DNA of 64,000 nucleotides from Saposhnikovia divaricata (GCA_036435485.1 CM071598.1:123878148-123942147), one strand, 5' to 3'. Counted from the first letter of the stretch, positions 11,601 through 25,570 are shown. Numbers and translations: made by a program. The notes: generated by a model not told the origin, from the sequence alone.

Positions 11601-13136
11601 AGGAGGGATTTATTTAGTAAATAATTCTATATATTCATTCGAGGATTACTTACGAGCAATATTATGATTTAATAATATTCCGTAATTATTATTGAGTTAA
11701 TAAATATTTTTGGAATATTTATTTAATTCTTTTAAATTCTTTTTAAAATGATTTATATTATTCGAAGATTATCTTTCACCTCCAGATATTATGTAAAATA
11801 TTTCGGAGTGGTTTTACGACTATTTTATCAAGGAAAGGTTCCCAACTCTTTTTATTTTTCATTTAAATCTATCGTAAAAGGATTTAAATGCTCGCTCAAA
11901 CTTCCATATTATAGGGGAACCTACTTGAGCAATGTATTTATCTTGTGACTTCCCGGTCATAAATCTTGTAAAACTATTCTTTTCACTCGCAACTTGGTTG
12001 CTATTTATCAATTGAATCTTTGAGTAAACCTTCTCATCATTCGAGGGGTGAGATTATTGGAACAAGATGGTATCCTCTAACAAGAAGCAGCTTGGGAGAT
12101 ATGATTTTGAATTTTCCTTTCCAACTAGATACGACTACTTTGTGGAGTCTTATCAACAAGTATCATACTTGGGGAAAGGTGGACGAACTTTACATTCAGA
12201 GTCGTGAACTTCTTTTCGAACTTGGAGTCGTGTAAGTGGCCGACTAGCGCCGATCCATCCCATTGGCCCAACCGTTGGCCGGGGAGATCTAACAGGGCGG
12301 TAGACAAGTAAATCCGTCTGTTCTTCCTTCTACCGGTAGTAAATCTAAATTGAGCTGTACAATCTGCGACTGATCATCGTAAGGATTGGAACAGCGGGCG
12401 CGGTGAATACTCCAGCAAAAGTTCATCATTTAAATTCATTTATTTTCTGCAACATTATCATTGTTGGCAGTATTGGAAAGTATTCATAATTGGAATTGCA
12501 ATATTTTCCTGCAAGTTCCTCTTTTATGATAAATGATAATATCTTGCTTATCTTCGACATAGCAGATATTCCCACCTATATTTGCATTTTGAGTTACCTT
12601 GTAACTTTATCATTCATATTATACTGGCATCATTTCCGTAAATGCATGGCATATTGTTTGAAAGATACTTTTGAGCTGTTATATATTATCGTTCAGTTAT
12701 ACATTATTGTTGGTGGGCTATTGTTCACCCTTGCTTTATTATTATATCACAACAACAGCTAGACCAGATGACTCGCACAAGGCGCACTCGACGCTGGCGA
12801 GGACGATGAGACTACCAAAGCCGAAGAGAAGCTATTGGTAGGATAGATTCATTCTTTCAGTACCAAATATATGGTCTAGTATGACTTATTCAAATGGATG
12901 GCAAAGAGTATGTATTTATATTGAAATTCTTTTGGATTGTAAGAACTCATAATGTGATTAATAAAATTTGATTGTTAATCTGATTTCATCTCTGGGACTA
13001 TAACGGGTGTGTTTTATATTGTTGTGTGGAGTCATAAAGATGTAATTTAGTTTATGTTGAAGTAAGTTCAAGTATTGTGGACATAAATGGAATCCGTAAC
13101 GACCGGATCCCGGACCCTGGATCTGGGGGTGTTACA
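8630..13136 (+). repeat. Left LTR of the outer gypsy element (4507 bp)
   Basis: A TG...CA long terminal repeat directly followed by a spacer and the primer-binding site. It carries TATTCGATTTATAGCCG near 10103, an AT-rich palindromic array at about 11130-11745, a CTACCGGTAG palindrome at 12330-12339 and the conserved GCGACTGATCATCG word at 12366-12380. Small ORFs within it recur in the right LTR only because the DNA is duplicated; none resembles a known protein. Confidence 0.9.
11130..11745 (+). repeat. Array of palindromic TTAATGAATATT / AATATTCATT units in the LTR
   Basis: About ten degenerate units of the form TTTAATGAATATTATTT-GAATATTCATTTAA follow one another, each able to fold on itself. 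The same array lies in the right LTR at about 21230-21840. It is absent from the other two gypsy families here, so it is an expansion private to this one. Confidence 0.75.
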
Positions 13137-13140
13137 GAAA

Positions 13141-13152
13141 TGGTATCAGAGC
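13141..13152 (+). promoter_or_regulatory. Primer-binding site, initiator tRNA-Met
   Basis: TGGTATCAGAGC lies four bases after the left LTR and is complementary to the 3' end of plant initiator methionine tRNA. It primes minus-strand DNA synthesis. The same site occurs in both other complete LTR elements of the window. Confidence 0.9.
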
Positions 13153-16100
13153 GTACGTTATAAACCCTAGAGATGAGGCGACGTTAAAACAATAAATTCA
13201 CTAAGATAATAAGAACTCTTGCCAAGTTCATAGTCGGACTACTTAATGTAGTGATGACCTATAAAACCCTTATGGGAACTCTTAAGTATCATGATAGTAA
13301 CTTAGCTTGATATCGTATCGATGAGTAAGGCGACAGACCTTGAGGCATACGAGCAGCAGCACGATGATGCTTTATATGCTGAAGATCAACGGGTAATTCG
13401 ATGGAGTAACCTACTGGAGACCCGGACGAGGTTCCAGCAGATAAGGATAGTCCTGTTAGGATAAGGAGCTTACCCTTGAGGAATGAGGGCCACATCCAGA
13501 AAGACTGTGATGATTAAGGTATGGTGCTCAGAAAAGTGAGCATAAAGAACTGAGCTATTAGCAAGAGAACTGTAGATTCATGTTGGATTTGTAGCCGGAC
13601 TGCTGGATGTAGTACCAGCAAGTAAGACGGATTGAAAGGATCACTTGAGATCTTATACGGGAATAGATAAGAATCCTTAGAGACTTTCATATTAACAAAG
13701 AAAGAGCTAGAGGGAAGTATGATTATCAAAGACAGCGATATCGGACGAGGAGCAGAGTCCCTAGGAATAGTTGAGAAGGAGGCAGTAAGTACCATATCAT
13801 TTGATAAATGAGTTAGTATGAATATTATCAATAATAATTCGCCATGAGAAGGCAGATGTCATAGGTTGTAACTTATGGAACAAAATTGAGGTTAATGAGG
13901 TGGTTTTATTCAAGGAAATGTTTATTTTATGAATGAATCAGTTGGAAAGTAAAGACATTGGGAAGTGACAGCATTATTGGATAAAGTTATATAAGGAAGT
14001 AGTAAGCAAGACAATGATCTCAGAACCTACCGGAAGATAAGACCAGTGAGCCAAGATGAACTCGTAATGAGACTACTGTCAGAGACTGAGTATAGGGTTA
14101 TTTCAACTCAGTGAAATGATGAACCAGAAATGTTAGATGCATGTGATTCAGAGGAATATTAAATTCTTTCTTTGAATGAATTATAGTAGTTACCTTAAGT
14201 TTACTCCGATGCGGAATTATAATGGATCAAGTAATACGATCAGCAGTTAAAGAGAAAAATGTGAGAAAATCTTCCTGGAGCTAAAAGATGAAATTGGTAA
14301 TGACCAAGAGCTGGCATTGTTTAATGGGAAAAGGAGACTTTGTGCTTCCAACGATGCTTTGCATAAAGGATTAGGATGTGTGCTTGCGCAGCATGACAAA
14401 GTACTTGCGGATGTGTTCGGACAACACGGTTCACCAGGTTCGGATGGCCTTAGTAGTGCCAATTTTGTGGAACAACCAACTCCGACGGTAATGTTCCTTC
14501 TGAGACTAGTGGTTAGGTAGACTGACATTTGGTAATATTGAATATCAGGACGTATAGGTATCAGGACGTTATGACAGGTTTCAGTTTGAAACTGTTGATT
14601 CCCTTCTAAGAAATGTTTATAATTGGTTCCTCTCCAGAGGTCAAACTTCCAATCTGATGACGATTATTTCATTAACTATGACTGCTTATGGTTCTACCTG
14701 CTTGGAGGTTCATAGAATTATTCTTCAGGTTTCAAAACTGGTCTCCTTAATGTTACCAGTAGGTGGATAGATTGACCAAAATTTCCCCGATTCTGGAAAG
14801 AACTTCAATGAATTTTGGCAAACCTTGTCTTTCTGATTATCAGAGAACGTCATGGAAGAGAGTAGAAACTGGAGCGAACCCTGTGATTTGGGTAAGGATG
14901 CCGTAAAATGGGTTAGTAGACGGACCCTGAGTATTACAATCGATGGTAGAGATAAAATGATGAAGTGAGATTGGACGAAAACAGGAAATGTAAGTAAGAA
15001 ACCAGCCACACTGAGAAACTCCGGGATTGACTTAAGTGAAAAGGCTGTTGTGCCAGGAATGGTAAGCTTGCGTGGCACGCGGGATTGATAAGAATAGTTG
15101 AAAGATAAAAGTAGAGGAAAGGTGACCGGAGACGGTGCCGAGTAGTCGATTAAGACTTATATGAAGTAAAGTTTTGGAAAGGTAGAAAGGTATCAAAAAA
15201 GAAGGTACTATGCCGGCAATTGCTAGAAAAGTAATGCTATTAGCCATCCCCTAAAATCATATATTTTTTTATTAGTGTGGCCAGTTGAGGCCAAGTCACA
15301 AAGGATTATCAAGTGACTAGACCAGCAACGAAAGGACAAAGCAGGGTTGCTTCTAAGTAAGCACCGACTGCAAGGGTTTCTGATATAATGGAAACATTAA
15401 TGAGATCGTAGGAATCTTCTGCTGAATAACCCATGTTTTGATTGGGAATTCACTAGACCTTTTTGGGATGGGGTCACCCGTACTAAAGTGACTCATGTGT
15501 ATATGGTTGTCCAAGATTACGAGTAAAATGGAAGTATAGTGACTTGAGATGTATGATGTTAGGGTGTCATGAATACCATGAATATATTATGACGAAGGAA
15601 AGTAAACAATGGAGGTATATGAAGAGAGTATAGAAATGGTCAGAAATTGAACAGTATGATGTAGAAATTTCGTCTGAGGCAAGTACCTTTGCGAAGAACG
15701 ATAAATACTAAGAGATTCACGCTGAACTCGACCAATATCTTCCAAAACATCCTTGCTACCATTACCAAGTTTTGTAAGAGAGCAGATAGACATACGTTGT
15801 CTTTTGGAAGGTCAAATAGGTTGACAAGTATCTGAAAGAAGAAATTAGCATTAAGGTACCGATCGATTATCAAATGAGAATGATTGAAAAGAGACCCTTA
15901 TTAAGGATACATGATTTGATTGCCAATTATAGGATGCAAGAATTCCTTGGCAGTTGAATTACGGATAAGATATCCATAAAGTAAGACAAACCCTGGGGAA
16001 TGCACAAGGGATGGCATTAACCCTAATAAAGACATTGTGAATTCAGATGATATGAGTTGGATTTGCTAAGGTAACAATGACTTGTAAGGATTACTAAAAA

Positions 16101-18708
16101 GAGTTCTGGAAAGAACATAGATAGAATTATTAGAGTAATGATCAATGACGTTTTGATATACCCTGTACCTAGAAAATACAGGAGGAATGATGAGGACGAC
16201 CTAAGAAACCTTACAAGGAAAAAGTTAATATTCTGAGTTTCAAACTAGAAGTTTAGTAGAGAATGTAAAACACAATAACAATAATGCCAGATGAGGCCTG
16301 TATGAAACCATGATGAGGTATGGATTGAACCAAAGAAGGTTGAGATTATCCTAGAACAAGAAAGAACTAAGAGAACAAATATCCTAGGTATGATCGAGAG
16401 TAACTTTGATAAAGTTCCCACGGGAAGGTGGAAGCAATGGCTTATGGAAAAAGACTGATAGTTATATTTTTTCTCCTTGAGCAGAGCTTAAGGGAGAATG
16501 CTTTCACCCAACAGTGATGGGAATGAGGTAGAAAAATTTGAGTTTGAATGTATCCAGAGAACACTGATTACAAGAAATTATTATTATCAGGAAAGGCCAA
16601 TGAGGTGGCCGACAGTCTAAGTATAAAGGAATAATTACAAATGTGCTTACCGAAGGAACAAAATGATAATTGGAAGGGCCTTGAAAGTCATATCGGAGTG
16701 GAGGAATTTACATTCCTTCTGATGACTATGCAAGAATCGATGGTAATAATAAGTTTAAGTAAAGATTCGATTCCCGATATCGTCTTAAGCAAACTACACA
16801 CCTTAGAAGGTCCCGTTTTGAGGCAAACCAGGACCATGATACAAAATTTATGAAGTAAACCATTAAGTTTCCAGTCTTTTATGGAAGATGCATAAGTGAT
16901 AGTTTCATCAACCGGACCTAGCTGCGATGCTTGAAACTCTTCTGCAATTCTATCTACTTCATGTAATATCTACATCAAGTCCAGGAACTGTTCCTTATGG
17001 ATAAGGAATAGTGATTACATAGTCTCCCTAAGGGATTTGAAACCCGTAGGGTTAGCTATTAACGCACTACGTAAACACAAGCGATGGTGATTCTTCTAAG
17101 AAAGTAGATGACAAAGTAAAGATAAAGAAAGTGCTGCTATTGATAAACTAAATGGCATGTTGATGAATGACAAGCAAGTTTGTGTTAGTGTGTTTCTGTG
17201 CAAACAAGATAGAGAATATGAGGTTGATGATTCATGATACTAAATGTATTCCCGTAGAAAGAATTGATGAGACTTGGAGGGAAGGGCAGTTGAGCCCGAG
17301 ACTTATTGGGCCATCTGAGAGTTTAAAAGTGTTCTGAAGGTGGCATTCGAGCCAGCCTTACCCCCAAAACTTATAGCATGGTCATAACGAGTTTTCATGT
17401 GGTAAGGCTACGCCAGTAAAATGCAGATGCTCAACAGATGATAAGAGTACGAGCAGGTAGATATATGACCTGGTCTGACTTACGAAGAACGACCTGTGGA
17501 AAATCACGAGTAGAAAAGAAAAAGTGATGAGAAACAAGGTTGGCAGAAGTAGATTATATTGGATCTAAGTTAAAGGGATCGGCCAGATTCATTTCGGAGA
17601 GTCTAAATTGGAATAATGTGATGATTATAGAGTAAATGTGACGGGATACCAATAAGGAGGTACCAAGTGCAAAAGATGTCTCAATAAAGAGATGAAGGTG
17701 GAAGTAAATAATAGAAGTAAATAAGAATCAGATATTAATAAGGATGTGATTGATAAAGAAAAGACTGGGAAAGCAACTATGGAATGTGAAGCAAGGAATG
17801 TTATGAATGGATTAATAAATGGGTTTTCTGATGAATTCTCGGGATGACAACCTGATAGTGTTAATATTATAGATATGAAAAAGCTAGTAGCATGACATGG
17901 AATGTCAGTAACAATGATGTCAAGCGAGAAACCTAAGATTTAACATAAAAGGTTGAAGGAATTTTCTGAAGTGAGCGTATGATGGACAAAACAGCAAGAT
18001 ATGTTGACACGTGAGATTGCGATCAAATAGTATTGAATATAATTATGATTATTTTCTTCTTTGATGAACCTCTATAGTTCAGAGGTAAATTCTGAGTATG
18101 ATATATTACAATCATGAAAACTTTCTATAATCCTTTAGAATTCTTTTCTTTTCTTCTCTCTAGTTCATCTTCTTTATGAATTGAGAAGAACAACCCTTTA
18201 ATGAGGGGAGGTACTGCTACGTGACTATCTGTCTATGTGATAGAAGTCTAAGTGGAATACCATAACTTGTTTAATTGCTTGTCAAGTACTAAAGGCTGGC
18301 CCCCTTCTGTACTAACTATGCAATATAACAAATGTTCAATTGATCATAGTGATCTCTCAATAAATCTTTCCACTTCTCTATATTGATCGAGATTGCGAAG
18401 ATTAAAGCGATCAGGAAATGCAAAGTGCGAGCGAGGTTATCTCCGAATTCGTAGCACGATAGTGATACCAAAGCCACTGCGGATATCAATAAGAATAATA
18501 AGGATAAGACTGAGTAAGAGCATAACCCGGATAATGTGTTGTATAAAAAGTAGTAAAGTTGATGGAAAAAGGATAAAGTACGTATTGTAGCACCAGTAGA
18601 TGTGCTGAGAAAGGGTAGAACGACTAAGAATTGACCCGGAAGCTGAAAGGTGAAACGACAGACAAATGACTCTTTGCTTCCTACCTGATTCCGGGACGGA
18701 ATCCTTTT
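13153..18708 (+). pseudogene. Heavily decayed Ty3-gypsy internal region (gag-pol relic)
   Basis: No frame stays open for more than about 70 codons except by chance, yet pol order can still be followed by comparison with the nested Tekay element. An RT relic with MINDVLIYP, in place of FIDDILIYS, is near 16135-16165. A tether segment with SGKANEVADSLS is at about 16560-16630. An integrase C-terminal relic with GQLSPRLIGP is at about 17280-17320. One RNase H fragment (HKGLGCVLAQHDKV at about 14350-14400) lies some 1.7 kb upstream of RT, out of normal order, so the region is rearranged as well as mutated. This contrasts with the close similarity of the two LTRs. Confidence 0.75.
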
Positions 18709-18721
18709 AAGGAGGGGAGAC
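18709..18721 (+). promoter_or_regulatory. Polypurine tract of the outer element
   Basis: AAGGAGGGGAGAC immediately precedes the TGTAAGAACC start of the right LTR. This is the expected position for the plus-strand primer. Confidence 0.85.
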
Positions 18722-21700
18722 TGTAAGAACCCCAAATTTTGGATATAATTAAAACTTTTTATTATGTACTGAGGTAATGGTGAATAGTGATTACGACTAC
18801 GATGTAACGATTGAAATAATGAATGAAAGGAATAGATTTGGATTCAAATGTTTTTATGCCATGACGAATACTATTGGTTGACACTTTAGATAAGAATAAT
18901 CTATCTCCTAGGGGAATAAGTTGTGGCAATTCCTAGTAGGAGAATATTCTCATGTCATCTATATCGATAACGATTAGTCCAGTGGTTCCGTGAAAGGGTT
19001 AAGGAACACCCGAGAAAGAACAAGGACATTGTCATAAATATAGGGAATAAAGGAAGAATAAAGAATGAATAGTGTTTTGGTGGAAGTAAGAATATTATGA
19101 GACGACACTATATAGAAGTATTCGGAACAGATTTCCGAGTTCGTATTAGTGATCCAGGGGGGAAATAAGTGTATGTAAAAGCTGTCGGATTCTGAAAAAC
19201 CGCACTTTTATTTTCTCTGAGAGTTCCCTGGACACTGATAGACTTAAGGATTGAACGAAGGGATTTAAGGAATTTAAATTCGAAAGTTATTAAGGAAGAT
19301 GGAGAATGATAGTATTAATATTAAGACGGATTCCGATAAAACCCTAACTAGAAACGAATGAGTTATTCCTCCGAACGATCAATGAATTGAGCAATAATCG
19401 GACAAAGGAACGAGTAGTAGATCAAGATACATGCATGTACTAATGGATAAACATCAAGAAACCAACTAGTTACAAGAGTAACTAACAAGATTAGAAAATC
19501 AACCAAGTGCTTAGTCCCATCTCATCTCATTACCACAAAAATGCAACACATGTCTCTTGATTGCATCATGGATGACCTAGGCACTTTATTAAAGTAGCTT
19601 TATGCCAAGATATTATTCAAGACAACACAATAATGCAAAACTAGCCAAGCAACCAAGCAAAAACTCTTTCATCCTCTCCAAAGAAGACCATTCGACTTTC
19701 CTTAATTCAAAATCCAAAGTCCAAGCTTCCACCATCATTTGATCTTGCAATTTTAAGGTGAGTTCTATATTTCAAGAAACTAATTTCCTAGAAATTTCAA
19801 GTCCAAACTCCTTTGTTTCCATTTTCAAATAAATCATTTACAAGGAGGGTGAATAGTTTTCTTCAAGAACTAACCTTGTTTTTCTTGATTCTTTTGGATG
19901 ATCTAAGCTTTGTTAATGAAATCTAAGGACTATACAAGGCTTACTAAGTGCATACACACTCCAAGGAAGGTATAAATTTCAAGAACCCAAGTTTTTGTTT
20001 TGAGTTTTAATGGAGTTTTAGATGAGTTTTGGTGATGATGTTATTATAAGCATGATTATAAGCATGATTATGAATGGGGTTTTGATAAATGTTAAAAATA
20101 GTTAGATGAACGAAAAGGCATTGCTTGACCTCAGTTCATGGTTATAAATCATGTATATGTGTTGTTTGGAGTGGAAACTATGATTATTGGAAAGTTTGGA
20201 ATTTGGAAATATTCGATTTATAGCCGTCGTAATACCCAATTTTCGATAACCTTAAAGAGTTCATGCATCACAATAGGGTTAATTGTCTTAAATAGTTATG
20301 AACATGACATGTCCTCGTAGATATCGAGTCATAGATCGTTTTGTCGAAAGAATCGAAACATTCCGACTTACGGTTTAGGAGTTATGGTCAAATTACTAAA
20401 ATTGGTTTGAAACCGTAAGTAAAAGTTCGTAACTACAATTGAACCCTCGTAAAGCATGTTACTCAGTGGCGAATCTTGGTAAATAAATACTATAGGTCAT
20501 AAGGAAGGTATGAGAGAAAACCACATGTCAAACGGATCGTTTTCCGATTTTATAAAAATGTTTGAATCAAGGTTAAACGCGAACGAACCCCTTAAAAGTA
20601 TAACTTTGGTTATAACTTAGAAAACGAACGATAAAACTCGAGGTATAATCTCGGTTCGTAATCGATCGACTTTAGAACTTATACCAAGTGTGGGTATGAT
20701 GACATGTCTTAATAACGAACGAATGTCGGATTGTATCGGTGATAAAAAGAGTTACACTAAATGGTGTATAACGAGATAATTCGAAAACGTGTTTCGACTT
20801 AAGTGAAGGTTATACTTAGACTTTTAAAAGGTGTTAAGTGGTTGATCTCGATTGTTCTAATTTTTTATAGATCATCGAGCAGACCCAGGACACGCTATCT
20901 CTACCCACACCCGATTACCAAGCAAGCGTTCAAAACTTTGAACCTGTTATTGTGATAATATATATATATGTGATTGCCATCTTACATATGCCATAGCATG
21001 CATGCCTATTGTCAAATTATATTATGATACCTGTTTCCTGAATTGCTATTGGCTTATAGACTAGATACGAATTATCAGTTATAAGCCGGATTGTTTTGGT
21101 AAGACCCTTAGCGAAGGGCATATGATATTCATTCTTAAATATAGACCGGGAGTCGGTATTTTGAGATACAGATAGTCGTGGAAACCCGGAGGGATTCCAA
21201 CGGCAGATTATTATTGATCATGAGGAATGTTATTATTAAACATTATTTATATTTCCATAAAGTATCAATTACTTGGAAATCTTTCGAAGAATGTTATTTG
21301 AGTATTATCTCAGCCGAGAAATATTAGGTGAATATTATTTTTGAACATTCACTTAGAATATGATTATTTAATGAATAATTACTTTGAAATTCATGGGAAT
21401 TTTATTTATTAAATGGATATTACTTTCGAATATTCATTTAAGGTTTTATGTATATTATGAATATTATTTTAAAATATTCATTGGAAGTTATATTTACTTA
21501 AGATATATTATTTCGAATATTCCTTTAAAGTTTTGATTACTAAATGAATATTATTTGGATATTCATTTAGAAGATTATTTATTAAATGAATATTATTTTC
21601 AAATATTCATTTAAGGTTTGACTTATTTATTGAATATTATTTTAAATATTTATTGGAGTTTAATTATTTAATGAATATTATTTGAATATTCATTTAAGGA

Positions 21701-22124
21701 GGGATTTATTTAGTAAATAATTCTATATATTCATTCGAGGATTACTTACGAGCAATATTATGATTTAATAATATTTCGTAATTATTATTGAGTTAATAAA
21801 TATTTTTGGAATATTTATTTAATTCTTTTAAATTCTTTTTAAAATGATTTATATTATTCGAAGATTATCTTTCACCTCCAGATATTATGTAAAATATTTC
21901 GGAGTCTTTTTACGACTATTTTATCAAGGAAAGGTTCCCAACTCTTTTTATTTTTCATTTAAATCTATCTTAAAAGGATTTAAATGCTCGCTCAAACTTC
22001 CATATTATAGGGGAACCTACTTGAGCAATGTATTTATCTTGTGACTTCCCGGTCATAAATCTTGTAAAACTATTCTTTTCACTCGCAACTTGGTTGCTGT
22101 TTATCAATTGAATCTTTGAGTAAA
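18722..22124 (+). repeat. Right LTR of the outer element, first part
   Basis: It matches the left LTR from its start to the TGAGTAAA word, where the nested element enters. It continues at 38019. The palindromic AT array recurs at about 21230-21840. Confidence 0.9.
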
Positions 22125-25100
22125 TGTGACGCCCCTAGATCCGGGGTCGGAGACCTAGGCGCTCACGGTCCATTTTCCATTAATAACATACCTGTTCTTG
22201 CACATAATATATAAAACAGCCATCGACCCCACAATAAAACTCACACCGCACACACGCACACAGGTTAGAGTCTCAGAAACGTCATACACTTGATTAAGCA
22301 AAAGTAAAAGTTTCAGAGTTATTACAGACCGAATTAAATAGCATTTATGCTACCAGCAACACTTCGATATGAAGCGGTGTTGGCGGCTTGAATGTTTGTT
22401 ACGGTACACTGCCTTACACAGGTCATACTTATAAATAAAACGTACTAACAAAAGTTGCCAACCAATCCGGCTAATGGGGCCTACCGGTGGAATCTCAACT
22501 GCTGCCTCGGGTCTAGTCACCTGCTTTCGGGCAGTCTGTCTGGGTCTTGCCATTTCTCTTAGCTGTTGTGTTTGTAAATTTGAAAACAAGCAAGAGTGAG
22601 CAACTATAGCTCAGCAAGAAATATATGTATAAGGTAAGCAATATAACATTACATATGTTTAGCAGTTATTAAACTCGTTTGTATCAATCAGTTATAAAAT
22701 CACTTGTCATTGTTGATAAATTTCAAAGGTGCACCAATACGTGCCCTTGTTTTCAAAGTAAACTTGTAGTTCTAGATACTGCATGAAGTCAACATCTTTC
22801 TCATCAAAATAGAACACTATCAGCAACTTGGCACATAAGCCTAAGAAGCAGTGTCAGAGCATTTTCCAAAATGGAGGAATGGGACTTAAAGAAAACATAA
22901 AACCTGACAGGGATTGACGATGATCAGTCGCCACATCCAAGTCCAATAATCTGCGGGTCTTCTCTACCGGTAGAAGGATAGAAACTACATCCGTAACTAT
23001 CCCCGGGTGAAAACTACATTCGTAATCACCCTCGATGAAAACTACATCCGTAATCATCCTTCGGCAACACCTGGGCCGGAATAATAATTGATGGACCGCC
23101 TGGCTCACGGTCGCTTACACATCCCGGGAATCGTTCGTCAACGGTTCCCACACCTGCCAGAGTCCCTTTTTCTTTTTCTTTTAAAAACTTGATTTTGATT
23201 GAAAACTGAGTAGTTGAGGTCCGACATCAGTCGACCGATGATTCTTGAAATCATACAAGAAGCAAACCTGACTGGGGGTTTTCGAAAATGTTTTGAGTTC
23301 GAAAGAGTTCGAGTTTGAAAGTGCTAAAGGTATCTTGGATTAGCTTTGTCTTTATAATAATGAACAATAATTAATAAATGATATTTTAAGATTTAATATT
23401 AATAATTAATTAAATAATTATTTAATTAAATAAGCTTTTAATCCAAGATAGGTATTTTGAGTATTTACGAAGATATAAAAGTAATTACTTGAGTATACGA
23501 TACTCCCCGAATGACCCTTCGGGTTTTCGCAATTTAATTACGATATAATAATATACCGCTCCCTGGTCAATAGTATATACGGACCGCTACGACCTCTATT
23601 GCTAGAGTCGTTTACCGAAGAAAACATTTCATTCTAAGTTCAAGGGGTGCAAACATATATGTGCTTATACATCTCAATTTCATCAATACTTCGATAAACA
23701 TAAACATTTGATATGATTGAAAACTACAAACACAACAGTGAAAGTCCTTGTATATGTAAGTTTTGAAAAGTAAACTTGCCTTGGTGAGGTTGGGGTGGTC
23801 GAGCTTGCGGAGTGGAACGATCTATACATAATCAATAGCCGATCGTTAGTACCTTAACAATATATCTTTTAATTGCGGGGTTTTAGGGGGTACAAAATTA
23901 ACTTAATGACTTCGTCTTATGACACTCTAGCCCCACTATAGGTTTATGTCATCACTCGGTTACGCTCGTCACTTATTCGACTTAATTTGGTTACCACATC
24001 CGAATCATATCCATTCCCCCTTAAATTACACTCCACTTACGACTTTTTCCCTTGCGCGAATTTTACTCTAACATTTTTATAAAATTGAAAAATACATATT
24101 TTAATTCAGTTCTTTTTGGGTAGCCTTCACCACTGCATTTAATAGCTTCTCTAATTTTTTCATGATCCTACATTAATTTTTAGGGGTTTAAACAAGGTTC
24201 ACAATGGGACCATTTAGTGCAGTCCGGATTCTAGAAACACATTTCACTTCTCAGGCCATAACTCAAAATCTATACATCACCTAGTCATGAACCTTATATT
24301 TCTGGAAACTACATTCAAATATCTTTCCAACAATATATATTAGGACTTCAGGGGACAAGATTTAGGGGTTCAAAACCCCTAAATCTTACATAAACACCAC
24401 AACCATCATCTAAACCACCAAGATCATACTCTACAACATACATGGAGTTACATACACTAACCACAAGTTTAAAAATCACAACCACAACATTTAAACTCAA
24501 GATCTACATCATCCATAACTTATATGTCCAAGATTTACACTAATATCCATGGATCTAACATTAAACATCACAAATACTACATGGCCAAGAGGGGTGAGGG
24601 TTTTTATACCTTCTTGAGTATCTAGGAGCCTTGGGTATGCCTTACAAGTCTCAAGAACACCTTGGATGAGCTCCTACAATCTTTACAACTCAAGATCTAA
24701 ATGAAAACTCAACATTGTTACTATTCAACAAAACTTCAACAATTTATATCTTGAAAACTAATGGATGAAAAGGGTTGGAATTCATAGTATACCTTCCTTA
24801 TATGATGTAGAGTACCTAGGATTTTTGCCTTGAATTAAGAGTGAAGAGAAGTGGAAGAAAGAAAATTTCTTTTCCCCTTTCTAGAGCTTGGCCGAGAGCA
24901 ACATTGAACAAGGGGGGGAGAGAGTTTTTGTTTTGATTTTTTGGGGTTGGTTGAATAAAGTGAAAAGTGTTGGGTGATATGTATTAGGTGTGTGTATATG
25001 TATCACATGTGCAAGTCTAGTGTCTAGACCACCATACCTCCTTGTCTCCTTGGACAATGTACCAACTAGTTACTATTCCTCTTGTCATCTTTGTATTACT

Positions 25101-25555
25101 AGTTTGCTTTCCTAACTACTTAGTTGCATGGGACTTGCATGCAATGTCATTCCTTGTATCAATATTCTTCCACCAATGCTTGTCACTTAATCTTTAATTC
25201 GTATCGTATCTTAATTAATTTCTCGTAATAATATTTTGTCGCGTAGAGATTTCCCTTGTAATCCCTTAAGTACTTAATTGTGTAAATTCCTCGAATATCC
25301 ATAACTCCTCGTCATAATTCCTAATAAATCTTTTAATACTCCAATAACTCTCAAATCCCAAGTTTTATAAATCTTACTAACAATAAGACTCTTGCCTTCA
25401 ACAACCTTCCCTTTTTCTTACATGGTGAATGTAACAGCATAATTTCTCAGACAAGCAATTCCATTAAACAACAGGGATGACTAGAAAGGTTCCAAATTGA
25501 CAATGTCACATGATATTATATAAAAGAAAATATTACAAAAATTAGGGTTCTTACA
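22125..25555 (-). repeat. 3' LTR of the nested Tekay element (3431 bp)
   Basis: It runs from TGTGACGCCCC to GGGTTCTTACA on the plus strand and matches the LTR at 34520-38013. The other copy is 63 bases longer, mainly because of a segment near 36775-36840 absent here (around 24380). A 79-codon minus-strand ORF at 22350-22589 is repeated in the other LTR and is not convincing as a gene. Confidence 0.92.
22976..23060 (-). repeat. 28-bp tandem repeat, three units, in the nested LTR
   Basis: Three units contain GAAAACTACATCCGTAA with short inverted arms (GGATAG...CTATCC, GGGTG...CACCC, GATGA...TCATCC), so each can form a small hairpin. The same triplet lies in the other LTR at about 35371-35455. 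The loop is conserved while the arms covary in sequence. Confidence 0.7.
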
Positions 25556-25570
25556 GCCTCCCCTCCTTAA
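25556..25570 (-). promoter_or_regulatory. Polypurine tract of the nested Tekay element
   Basis: On the minus strand AAGGAGGGGAGGC abuts the 3' LTR. The neighbouring TTCCGGGACGGAATCC segment is shared with the outer element at about 18690. Confidence 0.85.

Noticed and set aside
18316..18735. 139-codon minus-strand ORF at the end of the outer gypsy element
   Set aside because: Antisense across the decayed 3' region and the polypurine tract; no family features.
22350..23108. 79- and 84-codon ORFs in the inner LTR, repeated at 34747-35505
   Set aside because: Conserved only because both LTRs are copies of one sequence; the second one is made of the hairpin tandem repeats. They may mark a leader exon but not a gene I can support.
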